A stretch of DNA of 64,000 nucleotides from Megascapheus bottae (GCA_024803745.1 JANJXV010000025.1:13432341-13496340); one strand, 5' to 3'; counted from the stretch's first letter, positions 1-11,350 are shown. A program made the numbers and translations. Notes: a model not told the origin generated them from the letters alone.

Positions 1-127
1 AGATAATTGTATCCAGTAAGACATAAAATATACTTTCATGTCTTCTAGTATCCACGTTAAAATAATTAAATCAGGTGAAGTGAACTTTTCTTTAATCTAG
101 GGATTTTGAACTCTAATAAACATTTTA

Positions 128-375
128 GAGCCAGGTGTCCATGGCTCACACCTTTACTAGCTACTCAGGAGGCTGAGATCTGAGGATTGAGGTTCAAAGC
201 CAGCTCAGGCACTGAAGCCCATAAGACTATTATCTCCAATTAACCACCAGAAAACCAGGAGTGGTGCTGTGGCTCAAAGTAGTAAAGCGCTACCTTGAGC
301 TGCAAAGCTTAGGAACAGTGCCCAGGCAGATAGTTCAAGCCCCACAACTGACAAAAACAAAACAAAACAAAAAAG
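128..375 (+). mobile_element. B1-like/Geo dimeric SINE
   Basis: The 7SL-like left half (GGCTCACACC ... GAGGCTGAGATCTGAGGAT) is joined to the Geo-like right half, ending in an A-rich tail near 345-375. Confidence 0.85.
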
Positions 376-392
376 CACCAAAAAACTGAAAC

Positions 393-517
393 AGGGGGCC
401 AGGAATTTGGCCTAGTGGTAGAGTGCTTGCCTAGTATGCACAAAGACCCACTGTCCAAGGACAGTGCTCAGGCCTTGAGCTCAAGCCCAGGACTGGCAAA
501 AAAAAAAAAAGAAAAAA
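393..517 (+). mobile_element. IDL-Geo SINE with internal deletion
   Basis: The IDL box (GGCCTAGTGGTAGAGTGC) is present, but the sequence jumps from AAAGACCCA straight to TGTCCAAGGACAGTG, losing the centre. An A tail follows. Confidence 0.85.
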
Positions 518-770
518 GACATGTACTCAATACCTGACTTGCATAACTACAGCTCCTCTATACATCACCTTTACAATAAAAATTAAAAAAAAAAAAACCA
601 AAAAACTGGAACAGGGTTGAGGATGTACCTCAATAGAGCTCTTGTCTGGAATTATGAGGCCATGGCATGGAAAAGTCATCATCTTACATATAAACAAACA
701 CAAAAATATATTGGACCAGAGAATCCTTGGTTCTGGAGGCTCCTTTGAGCATGCAGAGCATTATTATTAT

Positions 771-960
771 TTTTTAATTTTATTTGCTGGGACTGGAACT
801 CAGGGCCTGGGCACTATCCTTGGGCTTTCTCAAGACTAAAACTCTCTTCTTTAGCCATAGGCACCACTTCCAGCTTTTTCTGTGTATTTGGTACTGAGTA
901 ATCAAACCCACGGCTTTGTGCATGCTAGGCAAGCACTCATTAGCCCACAGCTCCAGGCTC
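771..960 (-). mobile_element. IDL-Geo SINE
   Basis: Complement of the IDL-Geo consensus, somewhat diverged, with T-rich left edge and IDL end (GCATGCTAGGCAAGCACT). Confidence 0.8.
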
Positions 961-999
961 GGCATGCAGAACATTAAATAGCACCTTTGGCTTCTAAGA

Positions 1000-2200
1000 A
1001 ATTGATGCCCCATCAGTCGTGAGTTGTTACCATCCAAACTGTCGATATTGTCAACTGTAGATATTGTCAAATGTCCTATGGGGTGAGTGGGAATCATCTC
1101 AAAGAACTAGGACTAACCAGATAAATTCAAGATATGGTCTAATTAATTAATCAACATGAGAAAGGATGGAGACTTTTACAATTTTATTTTTTTACTTGGG
1201 AAGTTTATGTGTATTGTTTAACCTAAAACACATTTTCAGTTTGTACTAGTCACATTTCAAGTGCTCAGCAGCCAGATGCAGCTAGAGCTTCTGCCTTATT
1301 GAAGAACATAGGTCAACACCTCCAGGAAAGAAAAACAAAACAAGGTTAGGGATGGAAATACTGGTTTGAGAAGTCAGGAGGCCTTAAGCTAAAAACCATG
1401 GCGTTAAGAGTCCAGGTGGAATTCTACATTTAGTGAGGGGAGTTAGAACGGTTGAATGTACCTAACAGTTGCCCTGGTTTATACTTTTAAAAATACTTTC
1501 ACCTCCCCCCACCCACCCCCCCCCCCCCGTCCCGACCCGGTACACAATTTGAAGTTAACAAAAGAGAAAGGAAAAGTTAACAAAAAAAGAGAAAAAGGAA
1601 AATTGTCGCAGGAGGAGATTTACCGAACACCGGATTGGTAAGTTAAAAGGTTTGTAGATTTATCTAAACTGCTTCACTTCCTCTCAGAAGAGCCTCTTTT
1701 CGGCAATACAATGTTTTACCCAACGGGAGATGGTGAGAGACAGTAAACTGGCAGCTGTGGAGAGCGACCTCGCGGGCTTTTGAAAGAAAGACGGGTCGGT
1801 GTGACTCCGAAGCCCATGCCCGCTCGCGCCTGCTTGCTCCCGGTACTGATAAGGAGTCGCTTGTGATCTACTCAATTTTCTTTCTTTCTTTCTTTCAATA
1901 ACATGAAAGAAGATACTTCGGGCATCTACTTTCACCTGATTCCGCAGGCAAATTCACGCACGTCGTGACCATTCGCATCTCATCATGTGGCTATCATTGG
2001 TAGCACAAGAGCATGTGTTTAATTGTACCCTAAGTAGAATCAATAACTCTGCGGTTGTCATTTTTAGCCAAGAAAAGAATAACCCAAATGTAGTCAGAAT
2101 TAGGCTTCAAAATCCAGCGCATAGTCACCAAAGAAAATGAGATAAACGAGCTTTGTAACGCCGCCCAAATGGAAAAACTAGTACAAAGGGGGGTGGGAGG
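1000..2200. other. Upstream flank of RNF111, mostly unique sequence
   Basis: No gene and no clear young SINE is visible. A C-rich low-complexity run lies near 1505-1530. From about 1690 the sequence becomes richer in CpG and looks like the outer edge of the promoter region. ORFs here are short and show no recognisable domain. Confidence 0.5.
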
Positions 2201-2204
2201 GGGG

Positions 2205-3110
2205 GGGTGTCCGGGAACCAGGGGGCGGGGCGGTCAGAACCCCAAGATCTGGGCAAGCGCAGAAGGCAGCAGTTGTTCCTAGAGGCGTAAAGCTATGGCG
2301 ACCTCGCTTTCCGGATTGTCGTAAAGGCACAAGTGTCGTGCTCGCCGTAGGGGAGGGATTGGCTAGGCGGCGGCAGCGGCGGCGGCGGCAGGAGCCGGAG
2401 AAGAGCGGCAGAGGCGGCGGCGGCGATGGTGTCGGGGTGCTCCAGGTGCGTAGCACAGAGACGCCCCCGGTTTTGGAGAAGGGAAGGCCCGTGAGACCCA
2501 GTCAAGCATTCGGAACCCCGGCCGGGTCATCCGGGCCGTGTCCCGGAGCCGCCGCACGTACAGTTCGGTGGCGGTGACAGACGCTCCAGTGACTGGAGGG
2601 CCTGTGAGGCCGGGCTCCGCGGCGCCGGCCGCCGGCTCCGCCTGTCCCCGTCCGCGCGACCCCTCCTCCCCGTCCTCCTTGCCGGGTCAGCGACTCCCCG
2701 GACCCCGGGAAAGGGGGCGACTGATGATTGAGGTAACCCCGGGGGGGGGGGGACGGCGGGGGGAGGGGAGCGCCGGGCCGCGCGTGCGCGCTCCGGGGGA
2801 GGGTGGGGCGGGGAGGGAGGAAGGGCCGCGGCGGCGCGAGGCGGGGGGTGGCGCGGGGCGGGCGGGCGGGGGGGCGGCCGCGGGAGGACTGCGGGGGTCC
2901 CGGGGACCGTCTCATTGTGTTGGGTCCCCGACACACCCACAGCCTCCTGGGAGGAGAGGGAGGGAGGGGATTCCCCCCCACCCTCCTCCTCTCTCGGAGC
3001 CCGGGGACCCTGGCCGAGGCCGTGGGAGCGCGACCCGACAATGGAACGTTGTGGGTAACCGGGGACCCACGACCCGGAGGGCGCCTAGTCAGCCCGGTGC
3101 TCGGGGAAGT
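2205..3110 (+). promoter_or_regulatory. RNF111: CpG island and probable RNF111 promoter
   Basis: About 900 bases are strongly GC-rich with many CpG dinucleotides, unlike the AT-rich introns around them. The block contains GGC-type triplet runs (about 2368-2430) and long G runs (about 2738-2770 and 2840-2880) that could form quadruplexes. No TATA box is obvious, which fits a housekeeping-type CpG promoter. It lies upstream of the first coding exon of RNF111 on the same strand, with no other gene between. The exact transcription start cannot be fixed from sequence alone. Confidence 0.75.
2295..2445 (+). other. RNF111: RNF111 untranslated exon 1 (inferred)
   Basis: The first coding exon begins at a splice acceptor (21078-21079) only 20 bases before its ATG, so at least one untranslated exon must lie upstream. 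The best donor in the CpG island is CAG/GTGCGT, with the exon ending at 2445. A second candidate, GAG/GTAACC, would end the exon at 2732. The left edge given is nominal. Two short upstream ORFs lie in this exon: an ATG at 2295 with a stop at 2322-2324, and an ATG at 2426 that would run across the splice into exon 2 if donor 2445 is used. Confidence 0.5.
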
Positions 3111-3957
3111 CAGTCGCTTTTTCTTCCTGCGATCAAGGAAACCCAGTTCGCCAAACAACCCGAAACCCCGACGCGCGGTCAGATCCGCACTGGAGTGGTT
3201 GGCTCCTCAAGTCATTAAGAACAGAGAAGCTCGGTGGCTCCCATTATTGTGCCTAGATAATTTATCACCAGCCCCTTCCCGGAGAGGGAGAAATAGGTCT
3301 CCGGTTATAGTGAAGACATAAGAGGGTCGTGCCAAGCTTCTTAGGTTCTAGGAGGATCTTGACAGCTAGTTCTTTAATGCCAAGTGTTAAGTTTTCACGT
3401 TTTCGAAATAACCAGGAAGTGTAGGGCCTTCATTTAATTTGTTAGTGGTGGTAGCCTGGTGGTGGTTGGGGGGGGGGAGGAGGGAGGGTGGGTAGTCACC
3501 CTTTGTGTTGTTGGGAGCTTTTCCTGATTGATTTATTCGCAGTGTTAATTGACAACTCTGTAGGGCAGGGATGGACCAGTTGAGGCAGACGTCACCAGAT
3601 TTCTTACAGCTTTAAATCCGAACTTTATCTAATCTTGGTTCTTGGGACCTTCTTCAGTTTGAAAAACAAAACGAAACAACAGACTTGGAAAAAAAAAAAC
3701 CGAGGTTCCCTTACCTTCTCTAGGGTGTGTTTGTGTTTGGTTGTGGTAGTTATCATGGGATTTTTTTGAGGTGTTTCCATTCTTGAGTTTACTTCGCTGT
3801 GAGTGACGGTTTTGATACTTTGTTAGTGTATTTTTTAAAATAAAAGTATTCATGATAATTGAAACAATGTTTCTATATTAAAACAATAGTTTTTAGTGAT
3901 GTTTGTGAGAATGGCCCATTTGCTTCGAGAAGCTAAAATTGCTTTTAAGCTTGGAGC
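3110..3957. other. Start of RNF111 intron 1, unique sequence
   Basis: GC content falls steadily after the CpG island. A G-rich run lies around 3468-3490. I see no SINE, no conserved coding segment and no RNA gene here. Confidence 0.4.
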
Positions 3958-4154
3958 TTTTTTTTTTTTGCCAGTCCTGGGGCTTGAACGCAGGGCCTGA
4001 GCATTGTCCTTGGGTTTCTCAAAGCTAGCACTCTTATCACTTGAGCCGCAACACCACTTCCAGCCTTTTGTATGGATATGGAACCAAGGAATCGAACCTG
4101 GGTTTTCGTGCATGCTAAGCAAGCACTCTACCACTAGGTTAAACTCCTGGCTCC
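3958..4154 (-). mobile_element. IDL-Geo SINE
   Basis: Full-length antisense copy: poly(T), GCCAGTCCTGGGGCTTGAA, then the IDL half ending CTCCTGGCTCCC. Confidence 0.9.
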
Positions 4155-4280
4155 CACTTTACATACATTTTTTTTTAAACTTGTCATTTAACTTTGATGA
4201 AGTAATTTGACTTCATCATCACTCTTCTGATTGACTTGTCACCTCAGTGATCCACTAGTATTTTAAGAATTAGGGAGTCC

Positions 4281-4574
4281 TGGCCCGTTGGAGCGGCTCA
4301 TGCCTGTAATCCTAGTTACTCAGGAGCTGAGATCTGAGGATCATGGTTCTAAGCCAGCTTGGGCACTACAAAGCCATGAGACTCTTACCTCCAGTTAATC
4401 TCTGGAAAATGGGAAGTGGGGCTATGGCTCTAGGGTAGGACTGTAGCCTTGAGCTGGAGAGCTCAGGGGCAGCTTGCAGTCCCAGGGGTAGGGAGGTAGC
4501 CTTGAGCTGAAGGGTTTGGAGGCAGCTCGCAGGCCCAGAGTTCAAGCCCCATAACCCCCCCCCCCAAAAAAAAA
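4281..4574 (+). mobile_element. B1-like/Geo SINE with duplicated right part
   Basis: A standard left half, but the segment 'GTAGCCTTGAGCTG ... CAGCTYGCAG' occurs twice (4445-4480 and 4498-4530), so this copy carries an internal tandem duplication. Confidence 0.8.
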
Positions 4575-4734
4575 TTAGGGTATCCTTAAATTTGTCTGAA
4601 GGATATTGTAGCAAAAACTAGAAAGAAAGCCTTTCCTTGATTTACAGGAGTGGTATGTCCTGTCACTTATTTTTCCTATTGATGTCTGTTGGTCACTTTT
4701 TTTGTTGTTCAGATGTTCTTGTTTTTGTTTAGGT

Positions 4735-4848
4735 TAGGGTTATCACTATGTTGACCCATCTGGCCTCGAACTATGCAGATCCAGTGGTTCTTCTGCCCCT
4801 GCCTTCTTTGAGCCTGGGATTGCAGATCCATACCATTGCACCTAGGCT
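4735..4848 (-). mobile_element. B1 monomer
   Basis: Antisense B1-like monomer (ATCACTATGTTGACCCATCTGG ending near ACCATTGCACCTAGG), older than the dimers around it. Confidence 0.65.
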
Positions 4849-4875
4849 TAGAGTCTTTTGTTTGTTTGTTCCTTC

Positions 4876-5095
4876 ATTCCTGGGGCTTGAATTCAGGGCC
4901 TGGAAGCTGTCCTTGAGCTTTTTTTTTTTTTTTTTCCTCAAGGCTGGTGTGCTACCATTTAGAGCCACAGTGTCTCTTCCGGTTTTCTGGTGGTTAATTG
5001 GAAATTAGAGTCTCACAGATTTTCCAGGCAGGTTGGCTTTGAACTATGATCCTGAAATGTCAGCTTCCTGAGTAGCTAGGATTAAAGGTGTGAGC
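4876..5095 (-). mobile_element. B1-like/Geo SINE
   Basis: Antisense dimer with a poly(T) expansion inside its Geo half (4920-4935). Confidence 0.8.
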
Positions 5096-5273
5096 TTAGA
5101 GTTAGTTTTTGAAGAAAAATATAAGCAAAATAATGTCATTTAAAAATTGTTTCAGTGACAAATGCATTCTGGCAGAGGTTCTACTTTGGTATCCCAATTC
5201 TGTAGATAATTGAGACATGGGTATACTGAAACTTTGATGGAGAGATCAGCAATTTTCTTGTTTAAAGCAATGA

Positions 5274-5531
5274 GGATGGTTACGAATTTGGCCTAGTGAT
5301 AGAGTGCTTGTCCAACATGCATGGAAGACCCAGGTTTGATTCCTAGGTCCCATAGGTTTCCATAGAAAAAGCTGGAAGTGTTGCTGTGGCTCAAGTGGTA
5401 GAGCTGAAGCTCGAGAAAGCCGAAGACCAGTGCTCAGGCCCTGAGTTTAAGCCCCAGGACTACCCCCCCACAAAAAAAAAAAAGAAAAAGAAAAAATATA
5501 TATATTAGAAAGGAAATTTCATTAAAAAAAA
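5274..5531 (+). mobile_element. IDL-Geo SINE with target-site duplication
   Basis: The flanks repeat AAAGCAATGA (about 5264-5273 and 5533-5542). A long impure A-rich tail separates the body end (about 5465) from the right flank. Confidence 0.85.
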
Positions 5532-5976
5532 AAAAGCAATGAAGAGTCATTTACAGATTCTCCTAGGTAGTTGTTTTTACTTTCAATAAGAAATGGGAAA
5601 TAGAAAACACATTGAGTAAAGGTCTTTTGATGTTTAGATGTTTCTTTTTATTTCACTGAGGGCTTCAGTGTTATTTTTTTCTTTCAAAAACTTGCAATTT
5701 ATTGTTCAGCAAAACTACAGAAGTATACTTGAATGTCTTGTTCTTTTTGTGTGACTTTTTTACATCCCATATATCCTCAGAAAGAGTTTCCCCTGGTTTC
5801 TGTAGGTACCACAAATTACCCATAATTATATGTACCCCTGCTTTGACTTTCCCTCCACTCCACCAGTGGCCTAGGACTTCAGTAGGAAGGAAAGTGATAA
5901 TACTAAAAATGATAATAATTTAAATATGCTTTAACATTAACATTCTGTGGATGACATTATCTCTCAAGAGTATAGA

Positions 5977-6186
5977 AGCCATGTGCCAGTGCCTCCTGTC
6001 TGTAAATCCTAGTTGACTCAAGAGGCTGAGATCAGAGGATTGCAGTTTGAAGCTAGCCCAGGCAGACTCTTATCTCCACTTAACTACCAAAAGGCCAGAA
6101 GTTTAGCTGAGTCTCAAGTGGTAGAGTTTTTAGCAAAAAAGCTCAGGGACAGCACTCAGGCCCTGAATTCAAGCCCTAGGATTGGT
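5977..6186 (+). mobile_element. B1-like/Geo SINE, diverged
   Basis: Left half and Geo half are recognisable with several small deletions. Confidence 0.75.
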
Positions 6187-6294
6187 GCATGTGTCTAGAG
6201 TTAGGAGATCTAGGTTTTAGATCTAGCTTTGATTTGTGAGTTTCTTACTAACCTTCTGAGAGCTTCACAGTTTTCTCAGATGTTAATATTAAAA

Positions 6295-6490
6295 TTTTTT
6301 TTTTTTTTTTTGCTTAAACTCAGCACCTGAGTCAGTCTGTCCTTGGGCTTTTTCTTCAAGGCTAGTGCTCTGACACTTGAGCCGTAGCACCATTTCTGGC
6401 TTTTGTGTGTATGTGGTACCAAGGAATCCAACCCAGGTCTTCATGGGTATTAGGCAAGCAGTCTACCACTAGGCCAAACTCCCAGCCCCC
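6295..6490 (-). mobile_element. IDL-Geo SINE
   Basis: Antisense copy with poly(T) start and IDL end at CTACCACTAGGCCAAACTCC. Confidence 0.88.
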
Positions 6491-6529
6491 AAGCATTTTT
6501 TTACATTTAGCTCCTTTTATTTTTATTAT

Positions 6530-6620
6530 TTTTGATTTTTTTCCATTTTAGTTTTTTATTATCGAGGTAATGTATGGTTTACAATTATATTTGCCAGATA
6601 GTGGGTGCATTACTCTCCCA
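6530..6620 (-). mobile_element. LINE-like 3' end fragment
   Basis: Resembles the short recurring element at 60465-60601 (GGTAATGTATGGTTTACA ... TTTGCCAGATAGTGGGTGCATTA), diverged. Confidence 0.5.
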
Positions 6621-7085
6621 AGCTCTTATATCCTTCAAATGGTACTAAAAATTAAACTTGTAACTACTCCTGGTAATGTTCTTTTTTTGGTGGATTATGA
6701 AGCACTGTGGTTTAAAGTCAGAGTCTTGCATTTGCTAGGCAAGCATGTGAACCAAATCTTGAGCCCCTTTTGCTTTAGTTATCTTTCAGGGGTCTCTGGA
6801 AAGACTCCTGAAAAATAGTCTCTCTTAATTTTTCCTTGGGCCAAGATTATCCACCCTACAATTTCTAAATAGCTGGGATTATAGGGTAAACTACCATGTC
6901 CAGCTTGTTTGAGGTTTCACTTTTGGCCTTCCTGAATAGTTGAGATTAAAAGGCTTGGAGCCACTATACCCCACTAGGTAATGTTCTTTGTTACCCCGCA
7001 TAATTTATTTTCATTTCAGAAATCTGTCCATTGTTACTCAGATTATTCAGCATTTGAATGTGTGATCTTCTATTCCTCTGGTTCC

Positions 7086-7338
7086 TTTTTTTTTTCCCTA
7101 ATGTTAATGGGACTTGATCTCAGAGCCTAGACACTGTCCCCATCATCCTTTCCCAGTTCCTTTACTCAAGTCTAGAGCTCTAACACTGTGAGCTACAGCA
7201 CCACTTCTGATTTTCTGGTGGCTAATTGTAGATAAGTCTCCTGAACTTAAACTGCGAGGGTTGGCTTTGAACTGCCATCCTCAGTTCTCAGCCTCCTGGT
7301 TAGCTAGGGATTACAGTGTTGGGCCACCACTGTGTCCA
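7086..7338 (-). mobile_element. B1-like/Geo SINE
   Basis: Antisense, diverged; the order is Geo half then B1-like half (CAGCCTCCTGGTTAGCTAGG). Confidence 0.75.
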
Positions 7339-7479
7339 TATCACAAATTCTTGGGAACTTGTATAGGTACTCAGAAGTTACCATTAGATGAGGAACAAGC
7401 TATAAATGTTTTAAGGCAAAAAAGAAAACTTAGCTGAATTTACATTTTAAATACAGGAACTACACTATTGTATTTGTTC

Positions 7480-7635
7480 ACTAAGTATTTAATGAATGTC
7501 TCATGTTCTAGGCACTGTCACTGGTCTGTGTAGAAGGCCTTCTGCCTTTCTGGAGTGGATGCGCTGTTCGGTGGAAACGTAATGGACAGAGTAGTTTCAG
7601 TTAGTGGTAAGTGCTCTGAAGAAAATAAGACCTAT
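7480..7635 (+). mobile_element. Ancient interspersed repeat remnant (MIR/L2-like)
   Basis: The pattern 'CTCATGTTCTAGGCACTGT ... AAGTGCTCTGAAGAAAATAA' resembles a mammal-wide ancient repeat. The family name is uncertain. Confidence 0.35.
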
Positions 7636-8191
7636 TATGGATGATGACTGGATGGATTATGGATGCTGTGGATGGGATGGTTTGGTCTAACCATCTTCTA
7701 GAGGTGATAGTTGACTGGTGATCCTAGTGTGCAGGAAGAATCAGCCATGATAAGGGAGAAAGAGTCCTATAGGTAAGGAGATACGTTAGTTTGGGTCTCA
7801 TTCTGAGAATCTGTGCATGTGAAGCTCTTTTTGATTTGTCTTAGACTTGTCTTGATTGCTGATAGGTGATGTAAACCTAAACATAGTAAAGATATTTTAT
7901 GTGTAAAACTTAATTCAAGTTGGCTTTGTTTAAATTCAGATTCAATGAAATCCATTGTTCAGAGTTTTAGGAAGCCTTTTTTTTTGGAAGCCTTTTAAAA
8001 TTTACTCTTTTTCTCTCTTCTTTTGGGTAGGTTGAGCATAAGGCCTTATACATGCTAGGTAGGAAGTTTTTCTTTGAAAGGCTTTGGCTGTGTATCTTAA
8101 GCAGGCATTGAATTCTGGATTCTTCTGCCTGTAGACAGCTGGGATTCATAAGCATGTGTTACCATACCTAGCTGCTAGAAAGTCATTTTTA

Positions 8192-8450
8192 TTTTATTAT
8201 TATTATTATTATTGTTATTTTTTTTTTTTTTGTGGGTCATGGGCTTGAACTCATCCTGGGTGCTGTTCCTGAGCTCTTTAGCTTAAGGCTACCACCCTAC
8301 CCTTGAGCCAAGCCCCACTTCCCATTTTCTAGAAGTTAATTGGAGTTAAGAGTCTCAGGTCCTTTTTGTTCCCCGGGCTGGCTTTGAACCTCGATCCTCA
8401 GATCTCAGCCTCTTGAGTAGCTAGGATCACAGGTGTGAGCCACCACTCAG
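8192..8450 (-). mobile_element. B1-like/Geo SINE with 18-bp target-site duplication
   Basis: Perfect flanking repeats GCTAGAAAGTCATTTTTA at 8174-8191 and 8451-8468 bracket the element. Microsatellite-like ATT repeats lie at its tail. Confidence 0.93.
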
Positions 8451-8474
8451 GCTAGAAAGTCATTTTTAAAAAAG

Positions 8475-8691
8475 AGGGGCTGGGAGTTTGGCCTAGCACT
8501 AGAGTGCTTGCCTAGCATGCACAAAGACCCGGGTTCTGTTTCTCCGTACCACATACATAGAAAAAAAAAATAGCTGGAAATGGTGCTGAGGCTCAAATGA
8601 TAGAGCTCTAGCCTTGAGAAAGTCCAAGGACAGGGCTCAGGCCCTGAGCTCAAGCACAGGACTGGCCAAAAAAAAAAACCAAAAAAAAAAC
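8475..8691 (+). mobile_element. IDL-Geo SINE
   Basis: Full-length + copy, only 6 bases after the target duplication of the previous element. Confidence 0.9.
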
Positions 8692-9045
8692 AACCAAAAC
8701 CTGTAAGAGATCCTATGTTGTTGATAGAGATCATAGTAGTTTTATAATTATGTAGCACATTGTCTATGGTTTTAGACACAGAGACTGAAGAATGAGGGAG
8801 AAAAAAGGTAGATGGCTTGGGGCTACACATTTATTTATAATAAAGTAACTATTTTATGCTAATCTTATCATTTTTCAAATAACTATTGAGTTATATAGTG
8901 ATAATCTTGTCATAAAAATAAAGGGAAATATTTTACCTTTATAAGGCTTAACCAATTAACTGTTGAGAACAAAAACAGCTAAGGTTTAGCACTTAAGGTT
9001 ACTAACAAAGTGATCAGACTTTCTGCCATGAAAGAAATTATTACA

Positions 9046-9455
9046 GCTGGCACTGGTGGTTCACACCTGTAATCCTAGTTATTTAGGAGGTTGAGATCTG
9101 AGGATCCCAGTTCAAAGCCAGCCCAGGCATAAAAGTCTGACTTTTTTTTTTTTTTGCCAGTCCTGGGCACTGTGCTTGGATTTTCTCAAGGCTAGAGCTT
9201 TGGCACTTGAGCCCAGCACCACTTCCAGCATTTTCTATGTATGTGATACTGAAGAATCGAACCTTGCTAGGCAAGCACTTTATCACTAGCCCAAACTCTC
9301 AGCTCGAAAGTCTGTGAGACTCTTATCTCCACTTAACCACCAGAAAAGTAGTGCTATGACTCAAGTGGTAGAGCACTAGCCTTGAGCTGAAGAATCCAGG
9401 GACAGCACCCAGGCCCAGAATTCAAGTCTCACAACTGACAAAAAAGAGAAAAAAG
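9046..9455 (+). mobile_element. B1-like/Geo SINE, split by a nested insertion
   Basis: Left part 9046-9139 and right part 9307-9455 form one dimer interrupted by the antisense IDL-Geo at 9140-9306. Confidence 0.9.
9140..9306 (-). mobile_element. IDL-Geo SINE nested in B1-like/Geo
   Basis: Flanked by AAAGTCTG at 9132-9139 and 9307-9314, an 8-bp target duplication; the body is a slightly shortened antisense copy. Confidence 0.9.
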
Positions 9456-9464
9456 GAATTATTA

Positions 9465-9551
9465 CTTTTATTTTCGGTAATACTGGGGTTTGAACTCAGG
9501 GCCTTCTACTTGCCAGTTGCTTAACCACTTGAGCCACACCCTGAGCTCTTT
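9465..9551 (-). mobile_element. ID-like SINE fragment
   Basis: Antisense fragment (TACTGGGGTTTGAACTCAGGG ... CCACTTGAGCCACACCC). Confidence 0.6.
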
Positions 9552-9684
9552 TTATTTTTTGTATAGGATCTTGTATTTTTTTCTCTAGTAAAATGCAAGA
9601 TCTCAGTCTTCCTCTTTATATCTCCAGATAGCGCGAATGGCTGGCAGATACCTCCATACCTAGCTTGTTGATTGATTACTTGCT

Positions 9685-9880
9685 ATTTTTTTTTTTTTTT
9701 TTGCCAGTCCTAGGGCTTGAACTCAGGGCCTGGGCACTGTCCTCGGACATTTGAGGCAGAGTGCCACTTCCAGCCTTTTTTTTTTTTTGTCATGGGGCTT
9801 GAATTCTGGGACTGGGCACTGGCTCTGAGCCCTTCAGTTCAAGGCTTTTGTCCTATCCCTTGAGCCACAGCCCCTTTTCC
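9685..9880 (-). mobile_element. Two truncated antisense Geo-type SINE fragments
   Basis: One runs from poly(T) at 9688 to about 9775, the other from poly(T) at 9778 to 9880. The RPL6 retrocopy starts just beyond. Confidence 0.75.
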
Positions 9881-9885
9881 TTTGC

Positions 9886-10824
9886 TTTTTTTTTTTTAAT
9901 GTATAAATGATTTAATTAGGCTTTTGTTGGTTTAGAACACTATATTGTGAGGATAAATTCCATTTGTGAGAGCAAAAAGAGATGTCATGTAGCCTTGGAG
10001 CTGAGGAATAGCTTTGATTTTGGGTAGAATTTGTGAGTCCACAGCTTTCTGATCGACCTTGCGCTGCTCTGTAACCTCATATTTCTCTTTTTCCGTGTCA
10101 AAGATCTCGCCCTCCTGGTGTCTGGGCTTCCGCAGCTTCTTCTTCTGAAAGTACTCGTCAGTGAGGTGTTTGGGGATTTTTCACCCCGCTAATATCAATT
10201 TTTGTGGAGGTGGCAATAACAAATTTCTGATGTGTTCTACGTAGAGGAACACGATTGAGGGACAGAGGTCCAGTCACAAGTAGTAAGCCACTGCCCAGCT
10301 GCTTCAAGAAAACCACTCTCTTGCCTCTGTGGCGTCCAGTGAGGATGATGAGGATGGTCCCTGGAGTGATGCTGGCCCGGAGCCTCCGCACATGCTGGCT
10401 GAAGGGCTTCTTGCCATGGCTCAGCAGCTTCCGAGGCACCTCTTCAGTGGGGGAGTATATAGGCATTTTCCGAAGCTTAACCACCCGGGTACCACTGTTC
10501 TTGTCACCACCAACTGGTTTTGTGACAGTCGCAAGAACCTTTTCCTTCTTTTTCTTTTCAACCTTGGGCTTTGCAGCTGAATATTTCCTCTTGTACATGG
10601 CTTTTCTGGAATACATAGCAGACCGGGAGTATCTGCCAATTCCTCGGACCAGTACCGGGTTTCGGCTGCAGTGGGGGACCGCTTTCTTGGTCTTTTTAGC
10701 TTTGGCGGTAGCCTTCTTCTTCACCTTGCCATCGGCACCAGCTTTTTTGGCTATGGGTTTCTTCACCTTAGTGTTTGGCTTCTTATTAGCCTTTCCCCCC
10801 GCCATCTTGCAAGATGGGAAAGAG
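9886..10824 (-). pseudogene. RPL6 processed pseudogene
   Basis: This intronless antisense copy of ribosomal protein L6 mRNA has its ATG at 10803-10805 on the minus strand. It reads as RPL6 for about 208 residues, past the [20 protein letters not shown] core. One extra A in the run at 10177-10181 shifts frame and ends that ORF at 10158 (215 codons). The remaining C-terminus is readable in another frame to a TAA at 9932-9934 (ending [10 protein letters not shown]). The copy has a short RPL6-like leader with an oligopyrimidine-type start, an ATTAAA-type signal and a poly(A) tail, seen as poly(T) at 9886-9897. Both ends share TGCTTTTTT (10825-10833 and 9883-9891), a likely target-site duplication. 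Lack of introns, tail and frameshift point to a recent, non-functional L1-mediated retrocopy inside RNF111 intron 1. Confidence 0.95.
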
Positions 10825-10900
10825 TGCTTTTTTGGGTCAGATTGGCCTCGAACTGTGATTCTCAAATTGTCCTGAAGTAAATTATTGAATTTTAGCTAGC

Positions 10901-11323
10901 TTTTTCTTTTTCCTTAACCAGCCCTAGGGCTTGAACTCAGGGCTTGGGCACTATTCTTTTTTTTTTTTTTTTTTTTTGGCCAGTCTTGGGCTTGAGCTCT
11001 GGGCCTGAGCACTGTCCTTGGACTTTCTCGAGGCTAGAGCTCTACCACTTGAGCCTCAGCACCATTTCTGGCTTTTTTCTATGTATGTGGTACCGAGGAA
11101 TCGAACCCGGGTCTTTGTGCATGCTAGGCGAGCACTTTACCACTAGGCCAAACTCCCGGCCTTGGGCACTACTCTTGAACACTTTCTTCTCAAGGCTAGT
11201 GCTCTGCCACCTGAGCCACACTGGCATTTCTGGCTTTTTCTGTGTATGTGGTACTAGAAAATTAAACCCAAGGCTTTGTGCATGCTATCATATACTCTTA
11301 TCATTAGGCTACGCTCCTGGCCC
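10901..11323 (-). mobile_element. IDL-Geo SINE, outer copy, split
   Basis: The outer antisense element is broken near 10957 by another IDL-Geo and resumes at 11161. Confidence 0.88.
10958..11160 (-). mobile_element. IDL-Geo SINE nested in IDL-Geo
   Basis: The target duplication CTTGGGCACTATTCT (10943-10957) is repeated with one mismatch at 11161-11175. The inner copy is much closer to consensus than the outer. Confidence 0.92.
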
Positions 11324-11350
11324 TCAAGCTTTCTGTGGTAATGTGGTACT

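Noticed and set aside
2502..3321. Long overlapping ORFs on both strands in the first CpG island
   Set aside because: High GC makes stops rare. The predicted proteins are low-complexity Pro/Arg/Gly with no domain, and they overlap each other on both strands.
10158..10865. A functional RPL6 gene
   Set aside because: No introns, a one-base frameshift, a poly(A) tail and target duplication all mark it as a processed pseudogene.
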